Shown: positions 14,390-30,621 of the stretch, one piece after another
Numbering within the stretch: the stretch's first letter is position 1
How the letters are laid out: the number at the start of each line of letters is the position of its first letter
NCBI GenBank assembly: GCA_007922195.1
Contig: ML682232.1
Coordinates: 1,389,259 to 1,453,258, forward strand
From: Podocnemis expansa
Lineage: Eukaryota > Chordata > Testudines > Podocnemididae
Direction of reading: 5' to 3'
Length of the DNA: 64,000 nt
Translations under genes and position numbers: made by a program
The notes under the pieces: generated by a model
The model's database searches: none
What the model was told of the DNA's origin: nothing
Seen by the model: the letters and a program-made list of their open reading frames with translations, nothing else

Positions 14390-14509
14390 AGGCTTGTAAT
14401 TCACCCAAGGTGGAATGCATGTGAGCAGCTGCTCAAAGAAGAAAAAGGAGAGTTACTTACTGGTAACTACCATTCTTCAAGATACGCTGCTCACACCCAC
14501 CCACCATCC
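14390..14509 (+). repeat. DIRS internal complementary region
   Basis: The first half matches the outer edge of the left terminus read on the - strand (CCCAAGGTGGAATGCATGTG). The second half is complementary to the outer edge of the right terminus (GGTAACTACCATTCTTCAAG). This head-to-head joining of both ends is the hallmark internal complementary region of DIRS elements and serves as the template to rebuild the ends of the circle. Confidence 0.78.
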
Positions 14510-14741
14510 CCACTTCCGGAATTAGCGGAAAGAAGGGACTGGAGGGTGACTGGACTAGCGGCGACTATTATACTATGGAGCTGCATGCCACTCCAGGAGG
14601 TGCCACCGCTGATCCTACAGGGCAGGCTGAGGGCAAAAAGCTTTCCAGTGGCCGTTCATGTCAGTGTGTGTAACCAAGGTGAAATGCGTGTGAGCAGCGC
14701 ATCTCGAAGAACAGTAGTTACCGGGAAGTAACTGTCCTTTT
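14510..14741 (+). repeat. DIRS right inverted terminal repeat
   Basis: This is the inverted partner of 8460-9020 and lacks the hAT insertion. Its outer part ends near TAACTGTCCTTTTT and also matches the internal complementary region. Confidence 0.78.
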
Positions 14742-19905
<5,164 letters not shown>

Positions 19906-20084
19906 CTGCTCCAATTTCATTTCCTACACTTGGAATAAAATCATCATCTTGGCTTTTAAGCAAGTCTCCTTCCTCCAGTTTTCCTTCTATTTTGCTAATT
20001 GTCTTTGAAAGAGAAAAATCTGTGAAGTCCTCAGGTATTGCAACATCATCAGCAGCTTGTACATCAGTGCTTCTTAGTTTTGCA
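19906..20084 (-). CDS. TEX9: TEX9 coding exon 7 (residues 144-202)
   Basis: This is the longest TEX9 exon here (179 nt), with one nucleotide of a split codon at each end. On the - strand it has a TTTTTAG acceptor and a GTAGGT donor. It encodes an acidic segment with VQAADDVAIPEDFTDFSLSK and TISKIEGKLEE, then QDDDFIPSVGNEIGA. The ADDVAIPEDF-DFSL-KTISKIEG series is the best conserved part of TEX9 outside the coiled coil, and it fixes the gene identity together with exons 11 and 12. Confidence 0.93.
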
Positions 20085-20863
20085 CTAAAAATCCATAAAG
20101 TTTCTAGGTTTAAGTTATGATAGTCCGTATATACTACAAAGTTATTTATAAGTATACAAAACCATTTAGCTATTGTAACTCTGCAGTCTACTTACCCCTT
20201 TATCTTTTACATTAGTACAAAAGATAAAAATGCCAAGCATATGCTCCCTTTACCAAAAATATTTACTATATTCAAATTAAATTCAAACAGGTAGCAACAA
20301 ATCTCATGTATTGCTATGAAGATTTAACATTGGCCTTCTTCACATCCTATCATTTCATGGTTAAGTCACTAGAAAAAGAAAAAATAAAATCCCTTGATTC
20401 AAATTTTGTATGACAGCCATATTGCATCCATCTTCTCAGTGACAGAAGGCTTCAATAGCTTAAATAGCTACATTTATGTAGCCTAGAAAGAAAAAGTTCT
20501 AATAAGATATTTAAATTTACAACACTAGCTAAATCAGAAGAAACACTTCGTCGTCTTCGGTCCTCTACCTTAGATACTGTTAATAATTCTCCCCTCTATA
20601 GGCTTGCACAACTTTTTTTTTCCCCCCCTCTAACTTTTCTTATCTCTTCTCAGGTATCTCCTGTGGCCACTCACAAGCACTTGCCATTTTTCAGAATCCT
20701 GTCCTATTCATTCACTACTACTACTTGGTGACCTTTGTCTACTCTCCAAGTTTTACATCCAGATTTCCAGATCCATTTGCCAGGATTCCAACTTCTTGTC
20801 CTGTTTCACATCTGCTGTTCCCACCACCAGACTGAGCTGCTAATCTCCTTTCTTAATCTCTCT

Positions 20864-22124
20864 GGATATGTCTAAACAGAGTTTTAATTCGACCTAAAAA
20901 ACATTGGGTTGAATTTTAAAAAGGCATGGCTACACAAGGTTTTGCCAATTCATTACCCTTAGGTCAAATTGAAGAGACAAGGCTTCGAAGTTATACAAGC
21001 ACATAACTTCAAAGTGACCATCAATTCGAACTGGCTAGTTCGAATCAATGGTGTCTAGCTGCGTTAGTTCAAACTACCTTTAGTTCAAATTAAGAGGTTA
21101 ACCTCCCTCCCAGGGTGCATGGCACCCTGGAAGAAGAGTGCCCCCCACCAAAATTGTACAGCGCCAATGGGGCACAGTCCCCTGGCTAGGGGATGGGGTG
21201 TTGGGGCCCCTGGACTCCTGCGCAGAGCTGGAGCCCTGCTGGCCCTGCACATGGACAGCATCCCCGCACACAGCTGGAATCCCGCTTGCTGGTGAAGGGA
21301 CGGGATCCCCATGCATGGCTGGAGCCCTGCTGGCCATGAACGGGGGTCCTGTTCCCATGCACAGTCAGCGAGGCTCCAGCCATGAGTGGGGTTCCCATCC
21401 CCGTATGCAGCCAGCAAGGCTCCAGCCCAGTGTGGGGGTCCCTTCCCTGTGCCAGCAAGAGAGGCTCCAGCCATGCTCCCAGCAGGGCTCCAGCCTCACA
21501 CAGGATCCCATCCCTGTACTGGCAAGTGGGACTCCAGCCAAGTGGGGGGGTCCCTTCTCCCTGCCCATGGAGCTGGGCTGCAGCCCACATGGGAATCCTT
21601 TCTCCCTGTCTGGAGAGCAGGGCTCCAGCTGGGCATGGGGGTCCCATCTCCCCACCTGGCAAGCGCGGCTGAAGCTGCGCAGGAATCCGTCTCCCCCCAG
21701 CACTGCTGGAGCCGGCCAGGGGGAATCTCTTCTCCCCCTGCCTGCCCAGCACTCTGGGAGGGGGAGGGGTGCCCTGGCTCCACATAGCCCAGGGAGGGGA
21801 AAAAGATCCCCGGCCAGGCTCTAGCCTTCTGAGCCTGGCGTGGGGAAAAGCATCCTCTACCCAGCTCTAGCCCCATGCAGCTAGAGCTGGTCAGGGGATG
21901 CTTTTCCCTGTGGAGGGCTCAGAGGGCTGGAACCCAGCAAGGGATTAGGTGGTGGCATGGCCCTTTCAGGGGGCCACGTTGCCCCTCTTCCAATTCAAAC
22001 TAGCAAGTCCTGTCCATGGACATGCTAGTTCGAATTGACTGAATTCAAACTAATCATTATTAGTTCGACTTGATTAGTTCGAATTCAGTTAATTTGAACT
22101 AAGGTTCTAAGTGTAGACACAGCC
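20864..22124. mobile_element. Non-autonomous element with GG-ATGTCTA-AC ends and 3-bp duplication
   Basis: The left end GGATATGTCTAAAC and the right end GTGTAGACACAGCC are inverted repeats (12 of 14). They are flanked by TCT on both sides (20861-20863 and 22125-22127). The ends resemble those of 57739-58126. Just inside each end are AT-rich stretches with many TTCGAA or TTCAAA motifs. A GC-rich core (about 21110-21960) is built of degenerate units around GCTCCAGCC. A 3-bp duplication fits PIF/Harbinger-type transposition, but the duplicated bases are not the usual TWA, so the superfamily is tentative. Long frames in the core run in both directions and are by-products of GC content. Confidence 0.6.
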
Positions 22125-22330
22125 TCTTTGTTCTCCTATTCCTGACAACTCTGCTATCCTTCTCTTAAGCACACAATCTTAGTGTCATCTTCAACTTTTC
22201 ACTCTTTTCCCCTCAAAGCCAGGGACTCTAGCTAAATCTTGCTGTTTCATATAACTCTACCAAAGACCTTTCCACTGTTATACATAGTGCTAAAATTTAC
22301 TATCTTATTTCTTATGGACAGGTGTGGAGT

Positions 22331-22640
22331 TTATAAGAGGCAGGGGAAGGCATTCCTGACTGGCCACTCTCTCCCTCCCCAGTGAAGAAGGCACGGGCCC
22401 TGTTTGGGACCCCTTGTCTGTGGGGAGGCAGAGAACAGCTGCTGCCACCACCAGGATCCAGCCCTGGCTAGGTGGCAGCAGGATCCAGCCCTAGCTGGGG
22501 ATGCCAATGGCAACACGGTCCAGCCCTGGTCAGGGATCTGGAGCCAGGTCTCCTCCAGTAGTGAGTTCCAAAGCCTAGGCCTGTTGAGGATATATTCCCA
22601 TTGAATACACTGACTATTTGTCCCACTGGGTGTCAAATCA
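22331..22640. repeat. GC-rich segment with short direct repeats, unclassified
   Basis: Contains the unit GGATCCAGCCCTGGCTAG and close variants two to three times (22450-22530). No clear ends or target duplication. It may be part of a decayed repeat. Confidence 0.3.
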
Positions 22641-23039
22641 AGGTTTTTCACAGTATTAAAAGACTACAAGTTTTGCCCCACCTTTGCCTCTTGGCTGACA
22701 TCTTGGTGAATCTTGAAGCCAGATACCACTGAACTGGACATGCTAAAACAATGTGGACAGATGCCTTTGGGACCCAGGGGCTTACTCTGTCCCTTTATCA
22801 GTTTCAATGATCTCAATCTGTACTGCTCAAGCACATTCATTTCAGGTACCTCTAGTAGCATGCTTTCAAAAGCATGACCACTAGTTAAAGATCTGTTTAT
22901 TCTTCTTTTATTGAAACAGAGTTTAAATCACAGCCTTGACAAATCCTTTGTTCTAATTTTGTGATAAACCTGTTTTATTTCTGTGGTGTTAACTATAGAC
23001 GTTCATTAAAGATTTCCAGGTTTAGGCAGGTGAATATAG

Positions 23040-23460
23040 AGCAGACAGAGCCGTTGCTAGGGATGCGCGGGGCCCCCTGCAGTATCTCTCATGCAGGCAG
23101 GCAGGGCAGGCCAGCCCAGAGGCTGGTCCTGCACTCTCACCCCTCCCCGGAACCAGACACTCTGCCCCTTGGGGCGGAGTGGGCCAGTCTGGGGGCTGGG
23201 CTCTGATCTCACGCCCCGCCTCTGGGCTGGCTGTTCCCCATCCTGAGGGCAGGGCAGACTGCCCCTGAGCAGAGGCTGATTCCATGCTCCTGGTCCCTGG
23301 CCACTCCAAGCCGAAGGCAGCAGGGAGGAGGTGGGGGACAGCATGGCCATGGGGGACAGCAGTGTGGACCTGCTGCTCTGCTCAGGGCAGGACAGCACAG
23401 GGTCCACGGAACCATGGGGCTGGGGCAATTGTTTCTCTCACGCCTGCCCCCCGCAATCCT
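23040..23460. repeat. GC-rich insertion-like segment, unclassified
   Basis: A sharp rise in GC within an AT-rich intron, from GCCGTTGCTAGGGATGCGCG to about CTGCCCCCCGCAATCC. The two edges may be a weak inverted repeat. Similar in style to the GC-rich hAT copies, but no 8-bp duplication was found. Confidence 0.3.
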
Positions 23461-23639
23461 CAGGACAGACCTGAGAACAGAAGTAGGCTTAAGTAAACTG
23501 TATGACATTTCTGAAACAAAGTATATTCATATAAAATGTTCTCTGATCAATATAAAAAAACCAATTAAAATTATTCTCATTTCATTACCAGAGCATAGAT
23601 TCTAAATAAATACAAAAGCAATTAATGCAATTTATGTAC

Positions 23640-23722
23640 CTTGAAGTTGTTTTCTTTCCCTTACTTCCAGAACGTGGTTTGTTCTGAGCTGTAGCTATGG
23701 AACCAGATTTCTTGTTTTGTTG
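23640..23722 (-). CDS. TEX9: TEX9 coding exon 6 (residues 116-142)
   Basis: This 83-nt exon starts in phase 0 and ends with two nucleotides of a Ser codon completed by exon 7. Acceptor TTCCTAG, donor GTACAT (- strand). The product, QQNKKSGSIATAQNKPRSGS followed by a Lys-rich end, is basic and low in complexity. In mammals the same place holds a Lys/Asn/Ser-rich linker. It was assigned mainly by phase and position. Confidence 0.85.
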
Positions 23723-24853
23723 CTAGGAAAAAAGATCATAAATACGATCCTGACTACTAAAAACTGCAACACTTTTTCTAGCACAACTGTTTTTCCATTT
23801 CCTGCCTTCAAAAGGAATACTTTAAATAGTCTGATTTTCAAAGCCTGGGACACTTAGGTAAAACAATGTTTTACTTTCCTAATTTGCAAACTTGACATAT
23901 GCATGTATAAATGACTAAACACCTATTTATTTTTACACACAATTGATTTGTATATGCAGTCTTGAGTATGCACAAGTAATAGACAACTGTTGTGCAGCCA
24001 TTAGTACACAAATATTGCTAATTCACAACTAAATAAGCAAGATTATTCCACCTATCCACCTCAAGTTTAATTCATCACACACCATTTTGGATCATGAGCA
24101 CAGCCTCAGGTTAACAGAAGACATTAATGCTGACAGTGTTTACCACTCCTTCTAAACAAACAAGGAGTCCTGTGGCACTTTTAAAGACTAACAAGTTTAT
24201 TGCGTGCATGAGCTTTCATGGGAGAAATCCCACTTCATCAGCTGCTTGCAAATAGAAAACTTAACAGTATGGGAGAGAAAAAACAAAGTCACTGAAGTGT
24301 GACAGACAGGTTCAGGTCAGACTATTTCAAATAAGTTTTTTAGACTCAAACAGTGTAAAACAACATGCAAGAAGGTTGGGAATTTGAAAAACATGAAAAT
24401 CACTTTTTGTAATGAGAAAGCACTGCTGCACCACTGTAGCACTTCAATATTACAGATACTAGCTATGCCAACAGGGTAACACCTTCTCTTGGCACAGTCA
24501 CTTCCCCAAGATGGAGTAGCTGGGTTCATGGCAGAATTCTTCCATTGATCAAGCACTGTCTATACTAGAGGCTGGATCAGCTTAATTACACTTCTCGGGG
24601 GGGGGGGGGTGGATTTTTCACAACCCTGAGTAACATACTTCATCTTCAAGTGCAGACCAGGCCAAAGTGACTAATATAAGGTCATGCAGCAACTCAGTAG
24701 TGTAATAATTCATAAAAATAGATCCCAGACTCCTGCTCTAAACATCCCAGAGATTTTTCTCCTACAATATATGCTGCATAGTACAGTTTCCATAATGGCA
24801 GACATATTTATCTGGAAAATACATTAAAGAGCAAAATTTACAGATTTCAGTAC
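23723..24853 (-). other. TEX9: TEX9 intron 5
   Basis: Contains one copy of a common turtle repeat (24155-24252) and a run of about 14 G near 24598. Nothing else recognised. Confidence 0.6.
24155..24252. repeat. Turtle interspersed repeat, copy 1
   Basis: Contains the family core AGTCCTGTGGCACTTTTAAA, then GACTAACAAGTTTATT, then ATGAGCTTTCATGGGAGAAA and CCACTTCATCAGCTGC. The same core recurs at 38995, 44594, 45237, 52703 and 56243 in both orientations. I recognise it as a very common turtle repeat but do not name the family. Confidence 0.75.
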
Positions 24854-24902
24854 CTTAATATGAGATTGTATAAGGACTGGCACTTCAGGAGAAAGCACAT
24901 CT
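24854..24902 (-). CDS. TEX9: TEX9 coding exon 5 (residues 100-115)
   Basis: This small exon (49 nt) was found because exons 4 and 6 cannot be joined directly; the phases clash and a stop results. It begins with the last base of an Arg codon and ends in phase 0, after a TTTTGTCAG acceptor and before a GTACTG donor. It reads DVLSPEVPVLIQSHIK, which aligns with the mammalian segment that follows the DDYSLR block. The perfect phase fit supports it. Confidence 0.8.
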
Positions 24903-26850
24903 CTGACAAAAAAAATAAAGCTAGAGTAAACTTTTTTGTAAACTCATAATAAAACAATACTTTAAAAAAAATCTTCCTAAATGAATTATGCTCTTTACTT
25001 TGCTGGTTCTGACATTTTACATACCTCAAACCAAAGTAGTAAAAGTAATACTGAAATTGGAGAGAACATACCAACTGCTTTTTTACTAGAAGTATTTTTC
25101 TTCTAATCCAATAAACATAAGGACATTAGGTTTAAGACTTCAACACTGTCAATGATACAGATAAAAAGTTTAAGATTAAGGTCTGATCAGTGAAAGAAAG
25201 TCAAATCCTTTATCATATTAAGATATGTTAAGTTCTCAATGCATCTCAGTGAAAGCAAAACAAAATCTACAAATAATTTGTGATTTCTTTCCCACTTCAT
25301 AAGCCTCCTTCTCTGCTGATCACAAAGGGATAGAATTGTAGTCCTTACTGTGTTCCTGGCACAGGTATACATAGGGATATAAGATGTATCCCACTTACAC
25401 AAGATGCTCTTGTTATCATACATCTATTTCAAGATAATTGTTTGTACAAATAAAAAATAAGGTGATGCTATTCTCAGCGTCTGCTGAAGTGGTTTGTTAG
25501 TTAACAGAAGTACAGAAGGGGGGAGGCAGAGGGAGGCTGGGGAAATCAATAATGGTCATGTGACTTGTCAAGACTATATTTTACACGTTTGTGGCTAGGT
25601 AAGGAGTGAAGGTATCACCTAGAACTGGTATTTACACAGCAATAGGCTTAATAACACAACCAGGAAAGCTGGTTGAACAGAACTGCGGGGAAACCTGGGA
25701 GGTGCCTGCAGCCAGGAATGCAGAAGACCCTGAGGATGGGTACAATCAGAAGGAAATGACCTGGACAAAATAGCGTGGAGAGATGTGGACACTTAGGGGC
25801 CAGGCCAAGATTTCCAGCAAAAGGGGGGGAAAGCACCCCGTCTTCTGCTCCCAGGGCAAAAGGCCTGCTGACTGTAATAGGGGTTTAGAAAAGGAACTTC
25901 ATCTCAGTTTGACTGAAGACATTGTGTGCTCTTTGCATGTGGACCTGGAGCAATCGTGGGAAGAAATATGTACTTTGAAGAAGTGTGGAAGATGGTAGTG
26001 TGTCCATTACAATGGTTTCAGCTGTTCCAGAAGCAAAAAAGGCTTTTACCAGAGGAGGTGATTTAGCCCAATGGCTAAATCGTCTAAGGAATCCAACAGT
26101 GCTGAGTCAGAGGACTACCAAGAAAAGGAAGTGGATAAACCAGAACAGGGAAGCTGAGACAGATAACTCCCTTGGCTTCCAGTTGGGTAAAATGTTCATA
26201 TATGAATGGCCATGCACACTATCTTGTCTAGGCTACATCGTTTTGATGATATCATTTCCTGGGGTCTTTGTTTGTCTTTCCCCTACATCCCTCACGGGCC
26301 TCCTTCTAGCCCTCTTCCACCATCTGGTTTTCCCATCTCTCTTGCCTTCTGCTATGACAAGTTCAACCCTAGGTCATACTTCTTTCCATCTTTTCCAGGG
26401 AACCACAAGCTCTCTCTCGTGTAGTGTTGGCTCATTGCCGGACTCCCTCAGTCATATGACTCCAAACAATCCCTTCTACAGATATTTCCAATGTTCTCTG
26501 CTTTTAAATGGATAAACCCTAAATTAAGCTTAGAAACACAGCACCTGCTCTTAAAGGCACTCCCTGACTGTTACAGGCAGAAATAGAGAACCCAGGCCTA
26601 TTTGACCAAAGAGTATAACCTAATTTTCAGCTCTCATATTGAAAGGGATAAGAAAAAGGATTGAATACTGGCCCTAAAATGTTTTTTGTAACTAATGTTT
26701 TCAGGTACAACAGCTGCCACCTACTACTTGGGATTAAAAACCTCTGCATCTTTTTCCTTCTTTCATTCTACCCTGAACTGGCTGTAAAACCTGTCCCTAC
26801 TTAAAACTGACTGTCAGAGATGTCCTACCAAATACCATTTTGGACTTAAA

Positions 26851-27320
26851 CACAGAATCATAGAATTGGAAGGAACCATGAGAAGTTATTGATTCCAGTT
26901 TGCTGCACTCACAGCAGGACCAAGTACCATTTTAAACTGTCCCTGACAGGTGTTTGCCTAACCTGCTCTTAACGAACTTTCCAGTGATGGAGATTCCACA
27001 ACCTCCCTAGGCAACTTATTCCAGTGGTTAATCACCCTGACAGTTAGGAATTTCTTCCTAATGTCCAACCTAAACCTCCCCTGCTGTAATTTAATCCCAT
27101 TGTTTCTTGTGCTATCATCAGCAGTTAAGAATTTTTCTCCCTCCTCTTCATGACAACCTTTTAGGCACTTGAAAACTGTTGTGTCACCCGTTTCCTCTTT
27201 TTTCAGACTAAACAAGTCTAGATCTTTCAATCTTCCTTCATAGGTGAAGAATTCCGGACCTTCAAATTACTTTTTTTGCCCATCTCTGGACCTTCTCATA
27301 TTGGTCCACATGTACCAAGT
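26851..27320 (-). mobile_element. CR1 LINE fragment, 3' end
   Basis: Typical CR1 3' sequence in reverse orientation. It starts with CACAGAATCATAGAATTGG, and CAACTTATTCCAGTGGTTAA, TAGGAATTTCTTCCTAATGT and TTGGTCCACATG follow in the expected order. Read on the - strand it encodes the conserved end of the CR1 reverse-transcriptase ORF (including LNVRKKFLTVRVINHWN-like wording). It is strongly 5'-truncated, as most CR1 copies are. Confidence 0.85.
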
Positions 27321-27888
27321 TTATTCCTTGTAACTAACTAAGGCTGCTTGCCTTATACTTGCTCCTGAAATTTCAAATTTACATGTGCTACTGATTCTAG
27401 GTGGCTTGATCTACTAAGCCAAACCTTCCTAGTAGCTGTAGACATTGTAATAAAGAGCACCAGGCTGTGGCTGATCACGGATGCTTACCAAGATCATAAA
27501 CTGTTCCTCAATGTCCAAGAAAAAGGCAATTTCCTCTCAGTTACTGCTGAAATAGCTAAAACAAAAAACCCTTATAGTTTTGGAGGGATTGTAGGGAGGG
27601 ATGGTAAATAGATTGTTGCAAATAAATAGTCCAGGTTGAAATATATCCGTTCTCTCCATAAAAAATATTTATCTTCTGTCTGAAGCTGTGTCAAATAGGG
27701 GAGGGTCATATCTCATGCCATAATACTTTAGTTAACATGTAATGCAACTGAACAAATAATAATCAGAGCTGTTGGAACACAAACAGGATTCTGCAAGCCA
27801 AAGACTGGTGTCCAATTTACACATTTTAGAAGGAACTAAGGAAGGAACTTATTTCTTCCTTCAAGAAAAGAGACCTTTTCTAATAGAC

Positions 27889-28095
27889 CAGGGATCTCAA
27901 ACACCTGACCCATGGGCCGCATGCGGCCCCTAAAGCTATTTCCTGTGGCCCGCAATACTACTACTATAACTGATATTTGCGACGTTGTATGAAAAGGTTT
28001 CAGTGGTGCGGCCCTTGGGTTAATGGACTATTCCTCCTGTGGCCCTGTGCTAGTCCTCATGCGGTCCTTGTGGTGATTTGAATTTGAGACCCCTG
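27889..28095. mobile_element. hAT MITE with TAATAGAC duplication
   Basis: This 207-bp copy has ends CAGGGATCTCAAA and TTTGAGACCCCTG and a perfect 8-bp duplication TAATAGAC (27881-27888 and 28096-28103). It is the fullest copy of a family with an inner GCCCCTAAAGCTATTTCCTG motif, also present at 41817-41987 and, internally deleted, at 42765-42846. Confidence 0.88.
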
Positions 28096-28732
28096 TAATA
28101 GACCATCTACCTGTAGTTTCTCTGCAGGATTTCGTATGCCAGCAGGATCAACATTCACTATACTGAACTGCAATGCTTAGCAGAATCCTAAATGATTGAG
28201 TTCTCTGTCTCAAAGTCCAGTTCTTGTGCTATAAGCCTTAGAAAAAGCTTTGTGCTATTTACATCCCCCTTTCAATAGCGTCTTTCATCAAAAGATCTGA
28301 AAATAATTTTCAGATTAATTAAAACCTATATAGGAATTATAAACATTTTATAGCCAGAGAAACAGACTCAGAAAGGTTAAAGTGTGGCCATAAAAGGACT
28401 ATCAAAAGTCTTTCTGAACAATATATCTGTCCTTTGGGTTCAGAATGTCAGTTTATTTTATTGATGAATCAAAAGTTTTTTAAAATGATTTTTAGTATAT
28501 ACCAGAGAAATGCAACTTTAGAAAAGGAAAATGGATTCTCTTCAGTCATCTGTTGTCATGTACAACATATTAAATACCAATTTATAAAGAAAGTCAAACA
28601 GTGAACTTAAGTGCTAGAACCTGTGTTACTGATCAATTATTAATTTTTTTTAATCCAGTTTACTTTTCACTATTATACTTATTTCTTCCACTTACATATA
28701 CATGGACAGAGAAAATCAACTAAGTCAGTTTT

Positions 28733-28982
28733 TACTTCATAGGGCATCACAGATCTGTTATTGCTCAATCTCAGGTGCCTGAACGCCACACCACTTGTCC
28801 TTCTAAGAAGTTGGATGCTGACCACTCAGGGGTCGCGTAACTAGTTAGCATGCCAGAGTCTCATTTCTTATCAGAATTAACCGGACTCATCACTCCACCA
28901 ACTAAGAACAGCCATGTACTACCACCAACAGAATCGAGAAAGAACTACCAATCTGTCAATCCCTTCCACGTCCGGGCCAGGC
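28733..28982 (-). pseudogene. 18S rRNA-derived fragment, left arm of a palindrome
   Basis: The - strand reads as the part of 18S rRNA that includes GGCATGCTAACTAGTTACGC, CAACTTCTTAGAAGGACAAG and ATTGAGCAATAACAG, with about 10-15 percent changes by eye. It ends near GATGCCCTAT at the outer side (about 28735). It starts at the palindrome centre with GGCCCGGAC. It is far too short and altered to be a working rRNA gene. It is the inverted partner of 28972-29178. Confidence 0.88.
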
Positions 28983-29178
28983 ATGGAAGGATTGACAGAC
29001 TGATAGCTTTTGCTCAGTTCTGTGGGTCATGGTACATGGCCATTCTTAGTTGGTGAAGCGATTTGTTTGGTTAATTCCAATAAGGAATGAGTGTCTGGCA
29101 TGCCCTCTAGTTATGCGACCCCTAAGCGGTCAGCTTCCAACTTCTTAGACAGACAAGTGGTGTTCAGCCACTCAAGTT
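28972..29178 (+). pseudogene. 18S rRNA-derived fragment, right arm of a palindrome
   Basis: The + strand reads the same part of 18S rRNA: GGATTGACAGACTGATAGC, TTCTTAGTTGGTGAAGCGAT, GGTTAATTCCAATAAGGAAT, CAACTTCTTAGACAGACAAG and TTCAGCCACTC. It extends to about 29178. The two arms face each other around CCGGGCC and differ from one another at many positions, so the event is not recent. Confidence 0.88.
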
Positions 29179-30594
29179 TTACTTCCAGGTTCCTGGTGCT
29201 GCAATATTTGCGTTTCAGTCACTGGAGTAGATTGTTTAAAAATGATTATCAGTGTTTTAAACAAGTAAACAGTTCATTTGGTTTTAACAATCAAATTTTA
29301 GGCCAAAGTTAACTGCACTCCCTTGACTTTTATTCTGAGGTTCAGAAGGAAAACCTTGGTTTGGACGAAGGTTCAGGTCTGTTCTTACTTTCTCCAGATC
29401 CATTTGGCTATCTCTAATCCAGACGGCAATAGGTTTCTATGTTCATCCTACTTTAACAATGGGAACTACACTCGCATTCAAACCTCGCTATTCATAAACA
29501 AAAGATTTATCTGCACAGCATTCTAAATACTGTTAATTCAAGCAACTCGAGTCCTTCCAAACATGTTTTCAGACTAAGATTTTTTTTTTCAATTGTAATC
29601 TGGCTATCCCAATGGGCTATTTGTTCTGCTAGTATCAAATGATTACAGAATGTGGATGGCAACAGACAGAGGATAGTCTTCCTACCCTATTTTCCTCATA
29701 TTCCCATCCTATTGGTTAGCTGCAATCACTGAGGGAAGGGTAGGATTAATGCCCTCCTCCACAGCTGCTGACAAAACACTCCATTACATATTTGCTTACA
29801 GAAATATTAAAATTAACACTGCTGTTCTGAGGAAAACAAGAGCATCTCTTATCAACATGCAAATTTGTTCCTAACACCTCTGTACTCTGGCACTCTAACC
29901 AAGAATTCTATGTGTTTGCTGAAGTGTTCAAATAATTTTAAAGGAACTGTTCACTTCCCCCTGTTTGCCTGTCACCCTATTTTTAAGATCCGCAAGAAAT
30001 GAAGATTAATTTCATGTCTCAAATGACTTGCACAAAGTGTTAAGCCTGAAAAGGTTCCCAAATAAGTACTTAAGCTGGTAGACACATCAAAATAGCAGCT
30101 AATGTTTACAATCACTTTCCTGCACATAAACATGAGGTGCGCGTGCATGAGTAAATCCTTTGTGTTCGTTAATCCTATTCAAAGCCTACAGTACATCTGT
30201 CCAAGCATGCACACCCAATCCCCCTACTCCTCCCTCTGTCCCCGCCCCCCTCCTGGCCAGGCCCTGAAGAATGAAAGTGTAAACAAAAGCTGATCCTTTA
30301 GCACAAACACCGGAGCTTGTTTCTCAGAGTAAAATATTAATAACTTTGATGAAAAGAAGACCATGCTATAAAATACTTCAAATGGTCTTGATACCGACCT
30401 CACTTTAATGACCCTTTAATTAAATTAATCATTTGCTTTAAAATACCAATAAAGATTTTTTTTTTTTTTGCTTCTGTATCTTTATTAAACTCAAACTGCC
30501 CATTATTGAACTGTTTTCCAACCTTAATCTGTTTTTTCACCTTGGTTCTGTCACTCTTATACCTATATCTCTTTGTTAAAAACAAAGACCAAGA

Positions 30595-30621
30595 AACACA
30601 CACACACACACACACACACAC
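30595..30621 (+). repeat. CA microsatellite
   Basis: About 13 CA units followed by six C. Confidence 0.9.

Larger units (their letters stand above)
8460..14741 (+). mobile_element. DIRS-type tyrosine-recombinase retrotransposon, decayed
   Basis: This is a 6.3-kb element with the full DIRS layout: left inverted terminus, gag, reverse transcriptase, RNase H, a downstream DIRS-specific domain, tyrosine recombinase, internal complementary region and right inverted terminus. The left end (8460-9020) read on the - strand matches the right end (about 14510-14741), for example around AGGCTGAGGGCAAAAAGCTT. DIRS elements integrate through a circular intermediate with a tyrosine recombinase and make no target duplication (family knowledge). 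None is seen here. The reading frames are broken by stops and frameshifts, key residues are changed, and a hAT copy sits in the left terminus, so the element is dead. It lies inside a TEX9 intron in the opposite orientation to the gene. Confidence 0.88.
20085..23639 (-). other. TEX9: TEX9 intron 6
   Basis: Holds the 1.26-kb element at 20864-22124 and two further GC-rich segments (22331-22640 and 23040-23460). The remainder is ordinary AT-rich intron. Confidence 0.55.

Noticed and set aside
21085..21876. Overlapping frames of 86-228 codons on both strands
   Set aside because: They lie inside the GC-rich degenerate repeat core of a transposable element. The proteins are low-complexity and exist in all frames.
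28733..29178. Working 18S rRNA gene
   Set aside because: Only part of 18S is present, in two inverted and altered copies, with no 5.8S, 28S or spacer around.
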